DNA from: an uncultured Opitutia bacterium
Lineage (GTDB): Bacteria; Verrucomicrobiota; Verrucomicrobiia; Opitutales; Opitutaceae
Reading direction: 5' to 3'
Length of the DNA: 64,000 bases
NCBI GenBank assembly: GCA_903881475.1
Contig: CAIRTK010000055.1
Coordinates: 30,649 to 94,648, forward strand
The notes under the pieces: generated by a model
The model's database searches: none
What the model saw: only the letters and a program-made list of their open reading frames with translations
Told to the model about the DNA's origin: nothing
Shown here: positions 57,024 to 64,000 of the stretch, piece after piece
Layout: each line of letters begins with the position of its first letter
Numbering within the stretch: position 1 is the stretch's first letter
Position numbers and translations under genes: made by a program

Positions 57024-57746
57024 TCACCGCTCGATCACAATGATCAGCACGCCCAGCGCGCTGAACAGCGCGCCGAGCAGCGCCGCTTCATAGCGCTCGA
57101 AGTTTTTGATCTCGAATTTCTCCAGCCCCACCAGCGCCAGCCAGGTAAACAGCAGCATCGCCAGCAGCGCCGCCACCGCGAGGATCACGCTCAGCACGAT
57201 GAAACCGTGCCAGCCAAACTGCACGCCGGAGAGATAAACCGGCAGGAAGCCCTCGCACGGTGACAGCGTCAGCATCATGAACAGCCCGCTGATCGCCGCC
57301 CAGTCGCCCGCCTTGTCCGACACCAGCGCACTGTCCTTCAGTTCCTCGTCCCAATGGCTGTGCTCGTGGTCTTGGCCGCAGTGCTCGCTGGCCTCATGGT
57401 GGCCGCCCAGCAGGTGGTGGTGGCGAATCCCGCCGCCGCTCCACTGCCGCCAGAAGTAAAAGAACCCGATCGCAATCATCAGCCCGCCAATGATCCACGG
57501 AAACGCCGCGCCCACCCGGGCATCGAGCCGGAACCCAAACCACGCGATCGCCAGCCCGAGCAGGCTCGTCAGCGAAACGTGGCCGAGCCCCGCAAACAAG
57601 GTAACGAGCAGGGTCTTCCCCCGGCTCCACTTCCGCGTCCGCGCCACCAGCACAAACGGCAGCCAGTGCGTGGGAATCGCCGCATGGAAAAATGCTACAG
57701 TGAAGCCCGTCGCGGCAATGGTGTTCAGCATCGTGGAGTTCATTTC
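57024..57746 (-). CDS. Polytopic membrane protein, NicO/UreH/TauE-like
   Basis: The 240-residue protein has about six TM helices. Between helices 3 and 4 it has a His-rich loop (RHHHLLGGHHEASEH and CGQDHEHSHW), and a LTLSPCEGFLPVYL segment resembling the PCPG-type motif of the LysE/NicO exporter group. This suggests a metal-ion (nickel/cobalt) exporter, or a UreH/TauE-type transporter. The His loop is the main clue. An ATG 7 codons further upstream (57767) is possible; 57746 (MNSTMLN) was chosen. Confidence 0.65.
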   Translation of the reverse strand, partial: EMNSTMLNTIAATGFTVAFFHAAIPTHWLPFVLVARTRKWSRGKTLLVTLFAGLGHVSLTSLLGLAIAWFGFRLDARVGAAFPWIIGGLMIAIGFFYFWRQWSGGGIRHHHLLGGHHEASEHCGQDHEHSHWDEELKDSALVSDKAGDWAAISGLFMMLTLSPCEGFLPVYLSGVQFGWHGFIVLSVILAVAALLAMLLFTWLALVGLEKFEIKNFERYEAALLGALFSALGVLIIVIER

Positions 57747-57824
57747 GAGACGGGGGAACGACATCAACGGCGGAACCCGCCCAACTGTCGAACGCCTAAT
57801 GTATCAAATATGGCAACGGGCCTT

Positions 57825-57845
57825 GTCATTCTGAGCGCAGCGAAG
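57825..57845. repeat. Single arm of the 'GTCATTCTGAGCGCAGCG' family
   Basis: Reads GTCATTCTGAGCGCAGCGAA, as the left arm of the 41388-41469 element, but no matching right arm was found nearby. A truncated copy. Confidence 0.7.
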
Positions 57846-57911
57846 ACTGACCGTCGCATCACGACGATACCGCTCGTCAGCTGACGCCTGAACCGGCCTC
57901 ATGCAGTTGAA

Positions 57912-58002
57912 GGTGGAACGCATTGCCCTCAATGCGTGGGTTGGTTCCGTTCACGAGCAAGCTCAGGCGGAGCGGCTCAACGCGTGGAGGGCAACGCATT
58001 GA
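57912..58002. repeat. Imperfect inverted repeat, GCATTGCCCTC type
   Basis: The left arm has AACGCATTGCCCTC (57917 on) and the right arm GAGGGCAACGCATT with shifted mismatches. The pairing is weaker than in other elements but the arrangement is the same. Confidence 0.55.
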
Positions 58003-58110
58003 GCCTTACAATCCCGTCGCCTCTTGCCGGTGAATTCATCGTCAACGGCCTGACTCCGGCTGACAGCTTCCCGGAAAATTGCTTTCGCCTTCACCCCGGT
58101 CTGTGTTCCC

Positions 58111-59082
58111 ATGGAATCCACACCCATGCCGCCCGACCTCACCGCCGTCCGCCAGTACCTGCTGGGCCTGCAGGACTCCATCTGCGCCGCCTTGGAGCAG
58201 GAGGACGGTGCCGGGCGGTTCCGCGAGGACGCCTGGGTCCGCCCCGAGGGCGGTGGCGGCCGCTCCCGCGTGATGACCGAGGGAGCCGTGTTCGAGAAGG
58301 CCGGCGTCGCCTTCTCGCATGTCCGGGGCAGCCAGCTCCCGCCTTCCGCCACCGCGCACCGTCCCGAACTCGCCGGCCGGCCCTGGGAGGCGCTCGGTGT
58401 CTCGCTCGTCCTCCATCCGCGCAATCCGTATGTGCCGACTGCACATATGAACGTGCGATTCTTTATTTCAGGTGCGAACGTTGAAGGCGGCCAACCCATC
58501 GGAAATCGAGAATCCAAGATCGAGAATCCCATCTGGTGGTTCGGCGGGGGCTTCGACCTCACCCCGTACTACGGCTTCGAGGAGGATGCGGTCCACTGGC
58601 ACCGCACCGCCCGCGCGGCCGTCACGCCCTTCGGTCCCGCGCTTTTTCCCCGTTTCAAGCGGGCCTGCGACGATTATTTCTTCCTCAAGCATCGTGGCGA
58701 ACCACGCGGCGTGGGCGGACTGTTCTACGATGACTTCAATGAACCCGGCTTCGAATCGTCCTTCGCGCTGACGCGCGCGGTCGGCGACGCCTTTCTCGCC
58801 GCCTACCGCCCGATCGTCGCCCAACGCAAGGCCACGCCGCACGGCGACCGCGAGCGCCAGTTCCAGCTCTACCGCCGCGGCCGCTACGTGGAGTTCAACC
58901 TCGTCTGGGATCGCGGCACGCTCTTTGGCCTGCAGAGCGGCGGTCGCACCGAATCAATCCTGATGTCTCTCCCGCCCCTCGTCCGCTGGGAATACGACTG
59001 GAAACCCGAGCCCGGCAGCCCCGAGGCCCGGCTGTACGACATCTTCCTCAAACCCCGCGACTGGGCCTCGGCTAATTTTTGA
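58111..59082 (+). CDS. hemF: Coproporphyrinogen III oxidase, oxygen-dependent
   Basis: HemF decarboxylates coproporphyrinogen III using O2. The 323-residue product has [17 protein letters not shown] around 102-118, [20 protein letters not shown] at 141-160, [14 protein letters not shown], and [21 protein letters not shown] towards the end. Residues ~120-140 contain an insert, [11 protein letters not shown], absent from usual HemF proteins; at DNA level (58501-58530) it resembles the repeat just upstream of hemE. It heads the hemF-hemE-hemY cluster. The start ATG at 58111 (MESTPMPP) is tentative; another ATG lies at codon 6. Confidence 0.95.
   Translation: MESTPMPPDLTAVRQYLLGLQDSICAALEQEDGAGRFREDAWVRPEGGGGRSRVMTEGAVFEKAGVAFSHVRGSQLPPSATAHRPELAGRPWEALGVSLVLHPRNPYVPTAHMNVRFFISGANVEGGQPIGNRESKIENPIWWFGGGFDLTPYYGFEEDAVHWHRTARAAVTPFGPALFPRFKRACDDYFFLKHRGEPRGVGGLFYDDFNEPGFESSFALTRAVGDAFLAAYRPIVAQRKATPHGDRERQFQLYRRGRYVEFNLVWDRGTLFGLQSGGRTESILMSLPPLVRWEYDWKPEPGSPEARLYDIFLKPRDWASANF
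58501..58530. repeat. Dispersed repeat copy inside hemF
   Basis: GGAAATCGAGAATCCAAGAT followed by CGAGAATCCC. It is very close to GAAAATCGCGAATCCAAAAT at 59140-59170 upstream of hemE. Read in frame it gives [10 protein letters not shown]. Confidence 0.75.
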
Positions 59083-59166
59083 TTCCCGACTTTCGATTCT
59101 AGCCACCGGCCACAAACCTCAATGCATTTTCCGGCAATCGAAAATCGCGAATCCAAAATCGAAAAT
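59076..59166. repeat. Inverted repeat between hemF and hemE
   Basis: The left arm 59076-59100 includes the hemF stop TGA and reads TGATTCCCGACTTTCGATTC; the right arm 59136-59166 reads AATCGAAAATCGCGAATCCA and on to AAATCGAAAA. They are largely complementary. The right arm ends 6 bases before the hemE ATG. Confidence 0.75.
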
Positions 59167-59172
59167 TCCCGC

Positions 59173-60201
59173 ATGACCTCCCGCGACCGCTTCCTCTCCG
59201 CCTGCACCTGCACCCCGCTGGACCGCCCGCCCCTCTGGATCATGCGCCAGGCCGGCCGCTACCTGCCGGAGTACCGCGCTCTGAAGGCGAAGTCGTCCTT
59301 CCTTGAAATGGTGCGCACGCCCGCGCTGGCCGCGGAGGTCACCCTCCAGCCGCTGCGCCGGTTCGCCCTCGACGCCGCCATCCTGTTCTCCGACATCCTC
59401 GTCATTCCGGAGGCGCTGGGCCAGGGCTACCGCTTTCGCGATGAGGGCGGCATCGCGATGGACTACCGCCTCGGCACCCGCACCCAGGTCGACGCCCTCG
59501 CCCCCGCCGACACCATGCCCGAGCGCCTGCGGTACGTCGGGGACACGCTCACCCTCCTGAAAAAGGAACTCGCCGGCCGGACCGCACTGCTTGGTTTCGG
59601 CGGTTCGCCCTGGACGCTGGCCACCTACATGGTCGAGGGCGGCAGCTCGGACGAGTTTGAGCGCATCAAGCAGCTCTTCTACACCGACCGCGTCACCTTC
59701 GATGCCCTGCTCGAAAAGCTTACCGCCTCGCTCATCGCGTATTTCCAGATGCAGATCCGTGCCGGGGCGGACGCGATCCAGATATTCGACTCGTGGGGCG
59801 GCATCATCGCCGGCCCCGATTACGAGGCCGCCTCGCTTAAGTGGATCCGCCAGATCATCGCCGCCCTCCCGGCCGCGTTTCCCGTCATCCTCTACGCCAA
59901 GGGCACCGCACCGCACCTCACCGACCAGGCGTTCACCGGCGCGCGCGTCCTGAGCGTCGACTGGACCAACGACCTCGCCATCGTCCGGCGTACGCTCCCC
60001 GCCAATGTCGCCGTGCAGGGCAACCTCGATCCCGTGCTGCTCAACACCACGCCCGCCATTGTCCGCCATGAGACCGGCCGCCTGCTCGAGTCCATGCGCG
60101 GTACGGCCGGGCACATTTTCAATCTCGGCCACGGCATCCTGCCCCAGGCCAAAATCGAGTGCGTCGAGGCCCTGGTCGAAACCGTGACCACGTGGAAGTG
60201 A
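59173..60201 (+). CDS. hemE: Uroporphyrinogen decarboxylase
   Basis: HemE makes coproporphyrinogen III, the substrate of HemF. From the ATG at 59173 the 342-residue product starts MTSRDRFLSACTCTPLDRPP, then WIMRQAGRYLPEYR (the substrate-binding signature), AAILFSDILVIPEALGQ, FGGSPWTLATYMVEGG and the C-terminal VQGNLDPVLL and FNLGHGILP. The frame is open to 59122, where [10 protein letters not shown] would be translated from the repeat; that extension is unlike the family. Its own stop lies in a second repeat (60199 on). Confidence 0.95.
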   Translation: MTSRDRFLSACTCTPLDRPPLWIMRQAGRYLPEYRALKAKSSFLEMVRTPALAAEVTLQPLRRFALDAAILFSDILVIPEALGQGYRFRDEGGIAMDYRLGTRTQVDALAPADTMPERLRYVGDTLTLLKKELAGRTALLGFGGSPWTLATYMVEGGSSDEFERIKQLFYTDRVTFDALLEKLTASLIAYFQMQIRAGADAIQIFDSWGGIIAGPDYEAASLKWIRQIIAALPAAFPVILYAKGTAPHLTDQAFTGARVLSVDWTNDLAIVRRTLPANVAVQGNLDPVLLNTTPAIVRHETGRLLESMRGTAGHIFNLGHGILPQAKIECVEALVETVTTWK

Positions 60202-60360
60202 TGGCCACAAAAAGGCACGAAATGGGATCGGTTCTGATTCATTGCGGCCACGATCAATATTCCCAGGACCTGAAGTGCCCGTGAGTACCTTCCACTTATG
60301 TCCCGTCGTCGTGCACATCGCCCTCCGGTTTTTGCGCCTTTTCGTGCCTCTTTGTGGCTA
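60199..60360. repeat. Inverted repeat of the 'GGCCACAAAAAGGCAC' family, copy 2
   Basis: The left arm 60199-60221 shares AGTGATGGCCACAAAAAGGC with the copy at 55642 and includes the hemE stop TGA. The right arm near 60329-60360 (TTTTTGCGCCTTTTCGTGCC and on) includes the GTG start of the next gene. The 107 bases between arms hold no gene. Confidence 0.85.
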
Positions 60361-61730
60361 ACTCCGACACCCAATCCATCGCCATCCTCGGCGCCGGCAT
60401 CACCGGCCTGACCGCCGCCCACCGTCTGTCCCAGCGCGGCCACCGCGTGCGCGTTTTCGAGCAGTCCGGCCGGGTCGGCGGCGCGATCCGCACCGAGAGC
60501 ACCGGCGGGTGGTTGGTCGAGGCCGGCCCCAACTCCCTCCTCACCGGCGAACCGGCCGTCACCGCGCTCATTCGCGAACTCGGATTGAACGGCCACGTGG
60601 TGACCGCCCGCCCCGAGGCGAGGCACCGCTACATCGTGCGCGACGGCCGCCCCCTGGCCCTGCCGCTCACCCCACCGGCTCTGCTCACCTCGCCGCTGTT
60701 TTCCCTGAATGCCAAGGTGCGCCTTCTCGCAGAACTGCTCTCCGGCCGTCGCGTGCGTACCGCCGACCTGAGCCTGGAGGACTTCATCCGCTCCCACTTC
60801 GGCCAGGAACTGGTGGACTACGCCCTCAATCCCTTTGTCAGCGGGGTCTACGCCGGGAATCCGCGCAAGCTCTCCGCCCGCCACGCTTTTCCCAAGCTCT
60901 GGCAGCTCGAGCAGACCCACGGCTCGCTCCTCCGCGGCCAGCTGGCTGTCGCCAAGGCCCGCCAAGCCCGCCACGAGCCCGCTCCGTCCATTTTTTCGTT
61001 CACCCACGGCCTGCAAACCCTGGTCCACGCCCTCGCCTCGCGGCTGCCCGCCGGCACGCTCACGCTCGGCTCGCGGCTGGAGAGCCTTGTTCCGGGGGCC
61101 CGCTGGAATGTGATCTGGAACGATGGCGAGGCCGCGCGCACCGAATCCTTCGATGCCGTCATCGCCGCCCTGCCCGCCGCTTCCCTCGCCGGGCTCCGCT
61201 TCGGCCCGCTCGGCGAGCGCCCCCTTGCCGGCCTCGACGCCATCGCGCACCCGCCGGTCTCCTCCCTGTTCCTCGGCTTCCGCCGCGACCAGGTCGCACA
61301 CCCGCTCGACGGCTTCGGTCTGCTCGTGCCGGCCGTGGAGCAGCGCTCCACCCTGGGAATCCTGTTTTCCTCGTCCCTGTTCCCCGGGCGGGCGCCCGAC
61401 GGCCAAGTCGCACTCACCGTCATGGCCGGCGGCACGCGCCAGCCGGAACTCGCCGCGCTGCCCGCCGACCGGCTGCTCGCCGCCGTGCGCGGCGATCTCA
61501 CCGGGCTGCTTGGCGTGAAAGGCGAAGCCGTCTTCCAGCGCCACACCTTCTGGCCCCGGGCCATCCCGCAGTACGACCTCGGCCATGAGCGCCACCTGGA
61601 TTCCATGGCCGCGTGCGAGCGCACCTATCCCGGCCTCCTGATCGGCGGCCAGGCGCGCAACGGCATCTCCGTGCCCGCCTGCATCGCCGCCGGCGAATCG
61701 CTCGCGGAGCGGGCCGCGGCGACCTTGTAG
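60354..61730 (+). CDS. hemY: Protoporphyrinogen IX oxidase (HemY/PPOX type)
   Basis: The enzyme oxidises protoporphyrinogen IX to protoporphyrin IX with FAD. The 458-residue product has the dinucleotide motif ILGAGITGLTAAHRL at 11-25, RVGGAIRTE shortly after, GPNSLLT, and the C-terminal RAIPQYDLGHERHL and GLLIGGQARNGISVPACI, the PPOX pattern. The name HemG is used in some genomes for this enzyme. The likely start GTG at 60354 lies in the right arm of a repeat; the first codons (MANSDTQ) precede the conserved core. It completes the hemF-hemE-hemY cluster. Confidence 0.93.
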   Translation: MANSDTQSIAILGAGITGLTAAHRLSQRGHRVRVFEQSGRVGGAIRTESTGGWLVEAGPNSLLTGEPAVTALIRELGLNGHVVTARPEARHRYIVRDGRPLALPLTPPALLTSPLFSLNAKVRLLAELLSGRRVRTADLSLEDFIRSHFGQELVDYALNPFVSGVYAGNPRKLSARHAFPKLWQLEQTHGSLLRGQLAVAKARQARHEPAPSIFSFTHGLQTLVHALASRLPAGTLTLGSRLESLVPGARWNVIWNDGEAARTESFDAVIAALPAASLAGLRFGPLGERPLAGLDAIAHPPVSSLFLGFRRDQVAHPLDGFGLLVPAVEQRSTLGILFSSSLFPGRAPDGQVALTVMAGGTRQPELAALPADRLLAAVRGDLTGLLGVKGEAVFQRHTFWPRAIPQYDLGHERHLDSMAACERTYPGLLIGGQARNGISVPACIAAGESLAERAAATL

Positions 61731-61767
61731 GGTGGGGTCGCCGACCCTGCCAGCTCCCGGCCAAGGC

Positions 61768-61862
61768 CGAACGTCCAACATCGAACGGTAGGGTGCGGCA
61801 GTTGCTTTCTCCTCCGTCCGAACGTCGACGTTCGATGTCCAGGGTTCGATGTTAGACGTTCG
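61768..61862. repeat. Inverted repeat of the 'CGAACGTCCAACATCGAAC' type
   Basis: Left arm 61768-61786 and right arm 61844-61862 are complementary except for one base. Between them lies a 16-bp perfect palindrome CGAACGTCGACGTTCG at 61819-61834. The element lies between hemY and ileS. Confidence 0.85.
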
Positions 61863-61965
61863 CCTTAACCGCGAATCGGCCCCGCGAAAACCATCGGCTC
61901 CACCCGCCCGGCGTCTCCCCTTGACTCACTCTGCCTGCACCCTAGCCTCGCGCGTTTTCTTTGGC

Positions 61966-64000
61966 ATGGCGCACGAACTTAAAGACACGCTGCAGCTCCC
62001 TAAAACGGACTTCCCCATGCGGGCCGGCCTGGCCCAGCGCGAGCCCGGCCGCGTCGCCCACTGGGAGAAAACCGGCCTCTACGCCGCCATCCAGCGGAAC
62101 CGCGCCAGCGCCCCCGCCTTCGTGCTGCACGACGGCCCGCCGTTCACCAACGGCGACGTCCACATCGGCACCGCGCTGAACAAGACGCTCAAGGACCTCA
62201 TCAACCGCTACAAGTCCATGCGCGGTTTCCGCACGCCCTATGTGCCCGGCTGGGACTGCCATGGCCTGCCCATCGAGCAGAAGGTTTCGCGCGAGATCAA
62301 AGAGAAGAATGAGACCGTCACGACCTCCGGGATGCGGGCGCGCTGTGATGCCTTTTCCGAGAGCTGGATTGCCCGCCAGACGGCCCAGTTCAAGCGCTTG
62401 GGTGTCCTCGCCGACTGGCACCATGAGTACAAGACCAAGGCGCCGGCCTTCGAGGCCGATATCATCCGCACGTTCGCCGCCTTCATTGAAAACGGCCTGA
62501 CCTACCGCGCCAAGAAACCCGTCTATTGGTCCATCCCCTTCGAGACCGCCCTCGCCGAGGCCGAGATCGAGTACAAGGACCACACGTCCATCGCCATCTG
62601 GGTGAAATTCGCCGTGCCGGTCGCGGAGGCGGAGAAATTCGGCCTGCCGGCCGACAAGCCGCTCTTCATCGTCATCTGGACTACGACGCCTTGGACCATT
62701 CCTGCCAACCTGGCCATCGCGCTCAATCCGGACGTGGACTACGTCGTCGCCGATGTCGGCGCCGAACGCCTCATCGTGGCCGAGTCCCTGCTCGGTGCGG
62801 TGCTCACCGCCGCCAAGATCGAGGCCGCCCCCGCCATCAGCGCGAGGCGCAAGGGCGGGGAACTCGAGCATCTCTCCGCCCGCCATCCCTTCATCGATCG
62901 CGCCTCGCCGGTTGTCTTGGCCGGCTATGTCACCACCGACAGTGGCACCGGCGCGGTCCATACCGCCCCCGGCCATGGCGCGGACGACTATGTCACCGGC
63001 CTGAAGTACAAGCTCGAGATCTACTGCCCAGTCGGGGACGACGGCAAATATCTCGATGACGGCCGGGTGCCCGCCGACCTCGTCGGTCTCAGCACCCTCG
63101 AGAGCGTCGAGGATCTCGCCGCCAAAAAGCCCTCCACGGCCAATCTGGGCGTTCTGAAGAAACTCGCCGCCACCGGCGCCCTCCTCGCCAAGGCCAAGTA
63201 CTCGCACAGCTACCCGCACTGCTGGCGCTCCAAGACCCCGATCATCTTCCGTGCCGTCGACCAGTGGTTCGTGTCGCTGGACAAGAACAACACCCGCGTC
63301 ACCGCCCTGGCCGAGATCGCCCGGATCGCCGCCCATCAGGGCTGGATCCCCGCCTGGGGCGAGGCCCGCATCCGCGGCGCCGTCGAGTCGCGTCCCGACT
63401 GGTGCATCAGCCGCCAGCGGGCCTGGGGCGTGCCCATCCCCGCATTTTTCGATGCGAAGAAAAACGCCTACCTCGATGCCGGCGTCGCCCGCGCGATCGC
63501 GGACCGGTTCGCCCAGCACGGCAGCAACATTTGGTACGATGCCACGCCCGTCCAGCTCCTCGACGGCGTGACGCTGCCCGCCGGCTGGCCCGCGCCTGCC
63601 GAACTCACCTGTGGCCGGGACACGCTCGACGTGTGGATCGACTCCGGTTCGTCGCATGCCGCCGTGCTGAAACGCGGCCAGGGCGGCACGCACTGGCCCG
63701 CCGACCTTTACCTCGAGGGCAGCGACCAGCACCGCGGCTGGTTCCAGTCCTCCCTCTGGACGAGCGTCGTCGCCCGCGACGGGCTGCCCCCCTACCGGGC
63801 GGTGCTGACCCACGGCTTCATCGTGGACGAGGAGCGCCGGAAGATCTCGAAAAGCTCGGATTACGAAAAGCCCCAGACAAGCGACGCCTACATCGCCGAG
63901 CACGGCGCCGATGTCATCCGCCTGTGGATCGCTTCACAGGACTTCCGCGACGACATTCCGATCTCGAAGGAAATTCTGTCGCACGTGGGCGAAACCTACC
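61966..64000 (+). CDS. ileS: Isoleucyl-tRNA synthetase, 5' part
   Basis: The first 678 codons are present; the gene runs off the right edge. The start ATG at 61966 gives MAHELKDTLQLPKTDFPMRA. The class I signature is at PPFTNGDVHIGTALNK (HIGH variant HIGT), then YVPGWDCHGLPIEQKV. The editing domain is visible as WTTTPWTIPANLAIALNPD and HTAPGHGADDY. CISRQRAWGVPIPAF and DVWIDSGSSHAAVL follow, and the second signature is KISKS in RRKISKSSDYEK. This is normal for bacterial IleRS of ~930 residues. It is preceded by a repeat. Confidence 0.97.
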   Translation, partial: MAHELKDTLQLPKTDFPMRAGLAQREPGRVAHWEKTGLYAAIQRNRASAPAFVLHDGPPFTNGDVHIGTALNKTLKDLINRYKSMRGFRTPYVPGWDCHGLPIEQKVSREIKEKNETVTTSGMRARCDAFSESWIARQTAQFKRLGVLADWHHEYKTKAPAFEADIIRTFAAFIENGLTYRAKKPVYWSIPFETALAEAEIEYKDHTSIAIWVKFAVPVAEAEKFGLPADKPLFIVIWTTTPWTIPANLAIALNPDVDYVVADVGAERLIVAESLLGAVLTAAKIEAAPAISARRKGGELEHLSARHPFIDRASPVVLAGYVTTDSGTGAVHTAPGHGADDYVTGLKYKLEIYCPVGDDGKYLDDGRVPADLVGLSTLESVEDLAAKKPSTANLGVLKKLAATGALLAKAKYSHSYPHCWRSKTPIIFRAVDQWFVSLDKNNTRVTALAEIARIAAHQGWIPAWGEARIRGAVESRPDWCISRQRAWGVPIPAFFDAKKNAYLDAGVARAIADRFAQHGSNIWYDATPVQLLDGVTLPAGWPAPAELTCGRDTLDVWIDSGSSHAAVLKRGQGGTHWPADLYLEGSDQHRGWFQSSLWTSVVARDGLPPYRAVLTHGFIVDEERRKISKSSDYEKPQTSDAYIAEHGADVIRLWIASQDFRDDIPISKEILSHVGETY

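Larger units (their letters stand above)
57747..58110. other. Gene-free stretch upstream of hemF
   Basis: A 364-base gap holding a truncated GTCATTCTGAGCGCAGCG arm (57825-57845) and the hairpin at 57912-58002. The remainder carries no recognisable gene. The hemF promoter should lie near its right end. Confidence 0.5.

Noticed and set aside
59122..59172. Upstream hemE start with [11 protein letters not shown]-terminus
   Set aside because: This part is repeat sequence and unlike HemE N-termini; ATG at 59173 gives the family start.
61942..63903. Minus-strand ORF of 653 codons opposite ileS
   Set aside because: The plus frame is a clear isoleucyl-tRNA synthetase that runs off the window edge.

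Overview
The window looks like chromosomal DNA from a Verrucomicrobiota bacterium, most likely close to Opitutaceae. Four things point there: very high GC, with long antisense shadow ORFs in every frame; a 51-residue protein of the Chlamydiae/Verrucomicrobia small basic protein family (25777-25932); a double-length UvrA of 1925 residues, a form also known from Chlamydia; and many short dispersed inverted repeats between genes. The family placement is inference from sequence features; no search was run.

Layout. 1-291 is the tail of an FkbM-type methyltransferase. 0.4-3.6 kb holds hisA, an M42 peptidase and a membrane protein. 3.6-7.0 kb is the minus-strand tig-clpP-clpX proteostasis operon. 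7.1-11.7 kb is tsaB-alr followed by a DUF1800/DUF1501 pair. 11.8-18.7 kb (minus) holds a UDP-glucose dehydrogenase, ftsH, tilS, serS and a heptosyltransferase. A divergent gene fuses an LpxL-type acyltransferase to a second heptosyltransferase, followed by two Opp/Dpp ATPases. 22.7-26.7 kb holds trmL, a receiver-only regulator, rpoZ-smpB-thrB, cutA, the small basic protein and a DedA protein. tRNA-Arg(CCG) is at 26748-26822. 27.0-30.8 kb holds lpdA, a YvlD-type membrane protein, a glycosyltransferase and a DeoR-type regulator.

uvrA (30831-36608) is followed by a GH32 enzyme, another receiver-only regulator, an ankyrin-like protein, enolase, a secreted coiled-coil protein, glnB-amt, and a KdpDE-like two-component system. 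47.5-57.8 kb holds an rRNA methyltransferase, a GNAT enzyme, a frameshifted DUF3052 gene, an FAD monooxygenase, prfC, a PLP dehydratase, a TMEM175-type channel, a D,D-carboxypeptidase and a TauE/UreH-like membrane protein. The window ends with hemF-hemE-hemY and the start of ileS.

Most genes are housekeeping, and I see no phage, IS element, CRISPR array or secondary-metabolite cluster. The unusual content is the repeat population. Several families of short inverted or quasi-tandem repeats lie between genes, and related sequence also sits in frame inside conserved genes (uvrA, hemF, rlmI-like, prfC). In other places the repeats supply start or stop codons. This resembles, by analogy only, the Rickettsia palindromic elements found inside ORFs, and it is the best candidate here for something undescribed.
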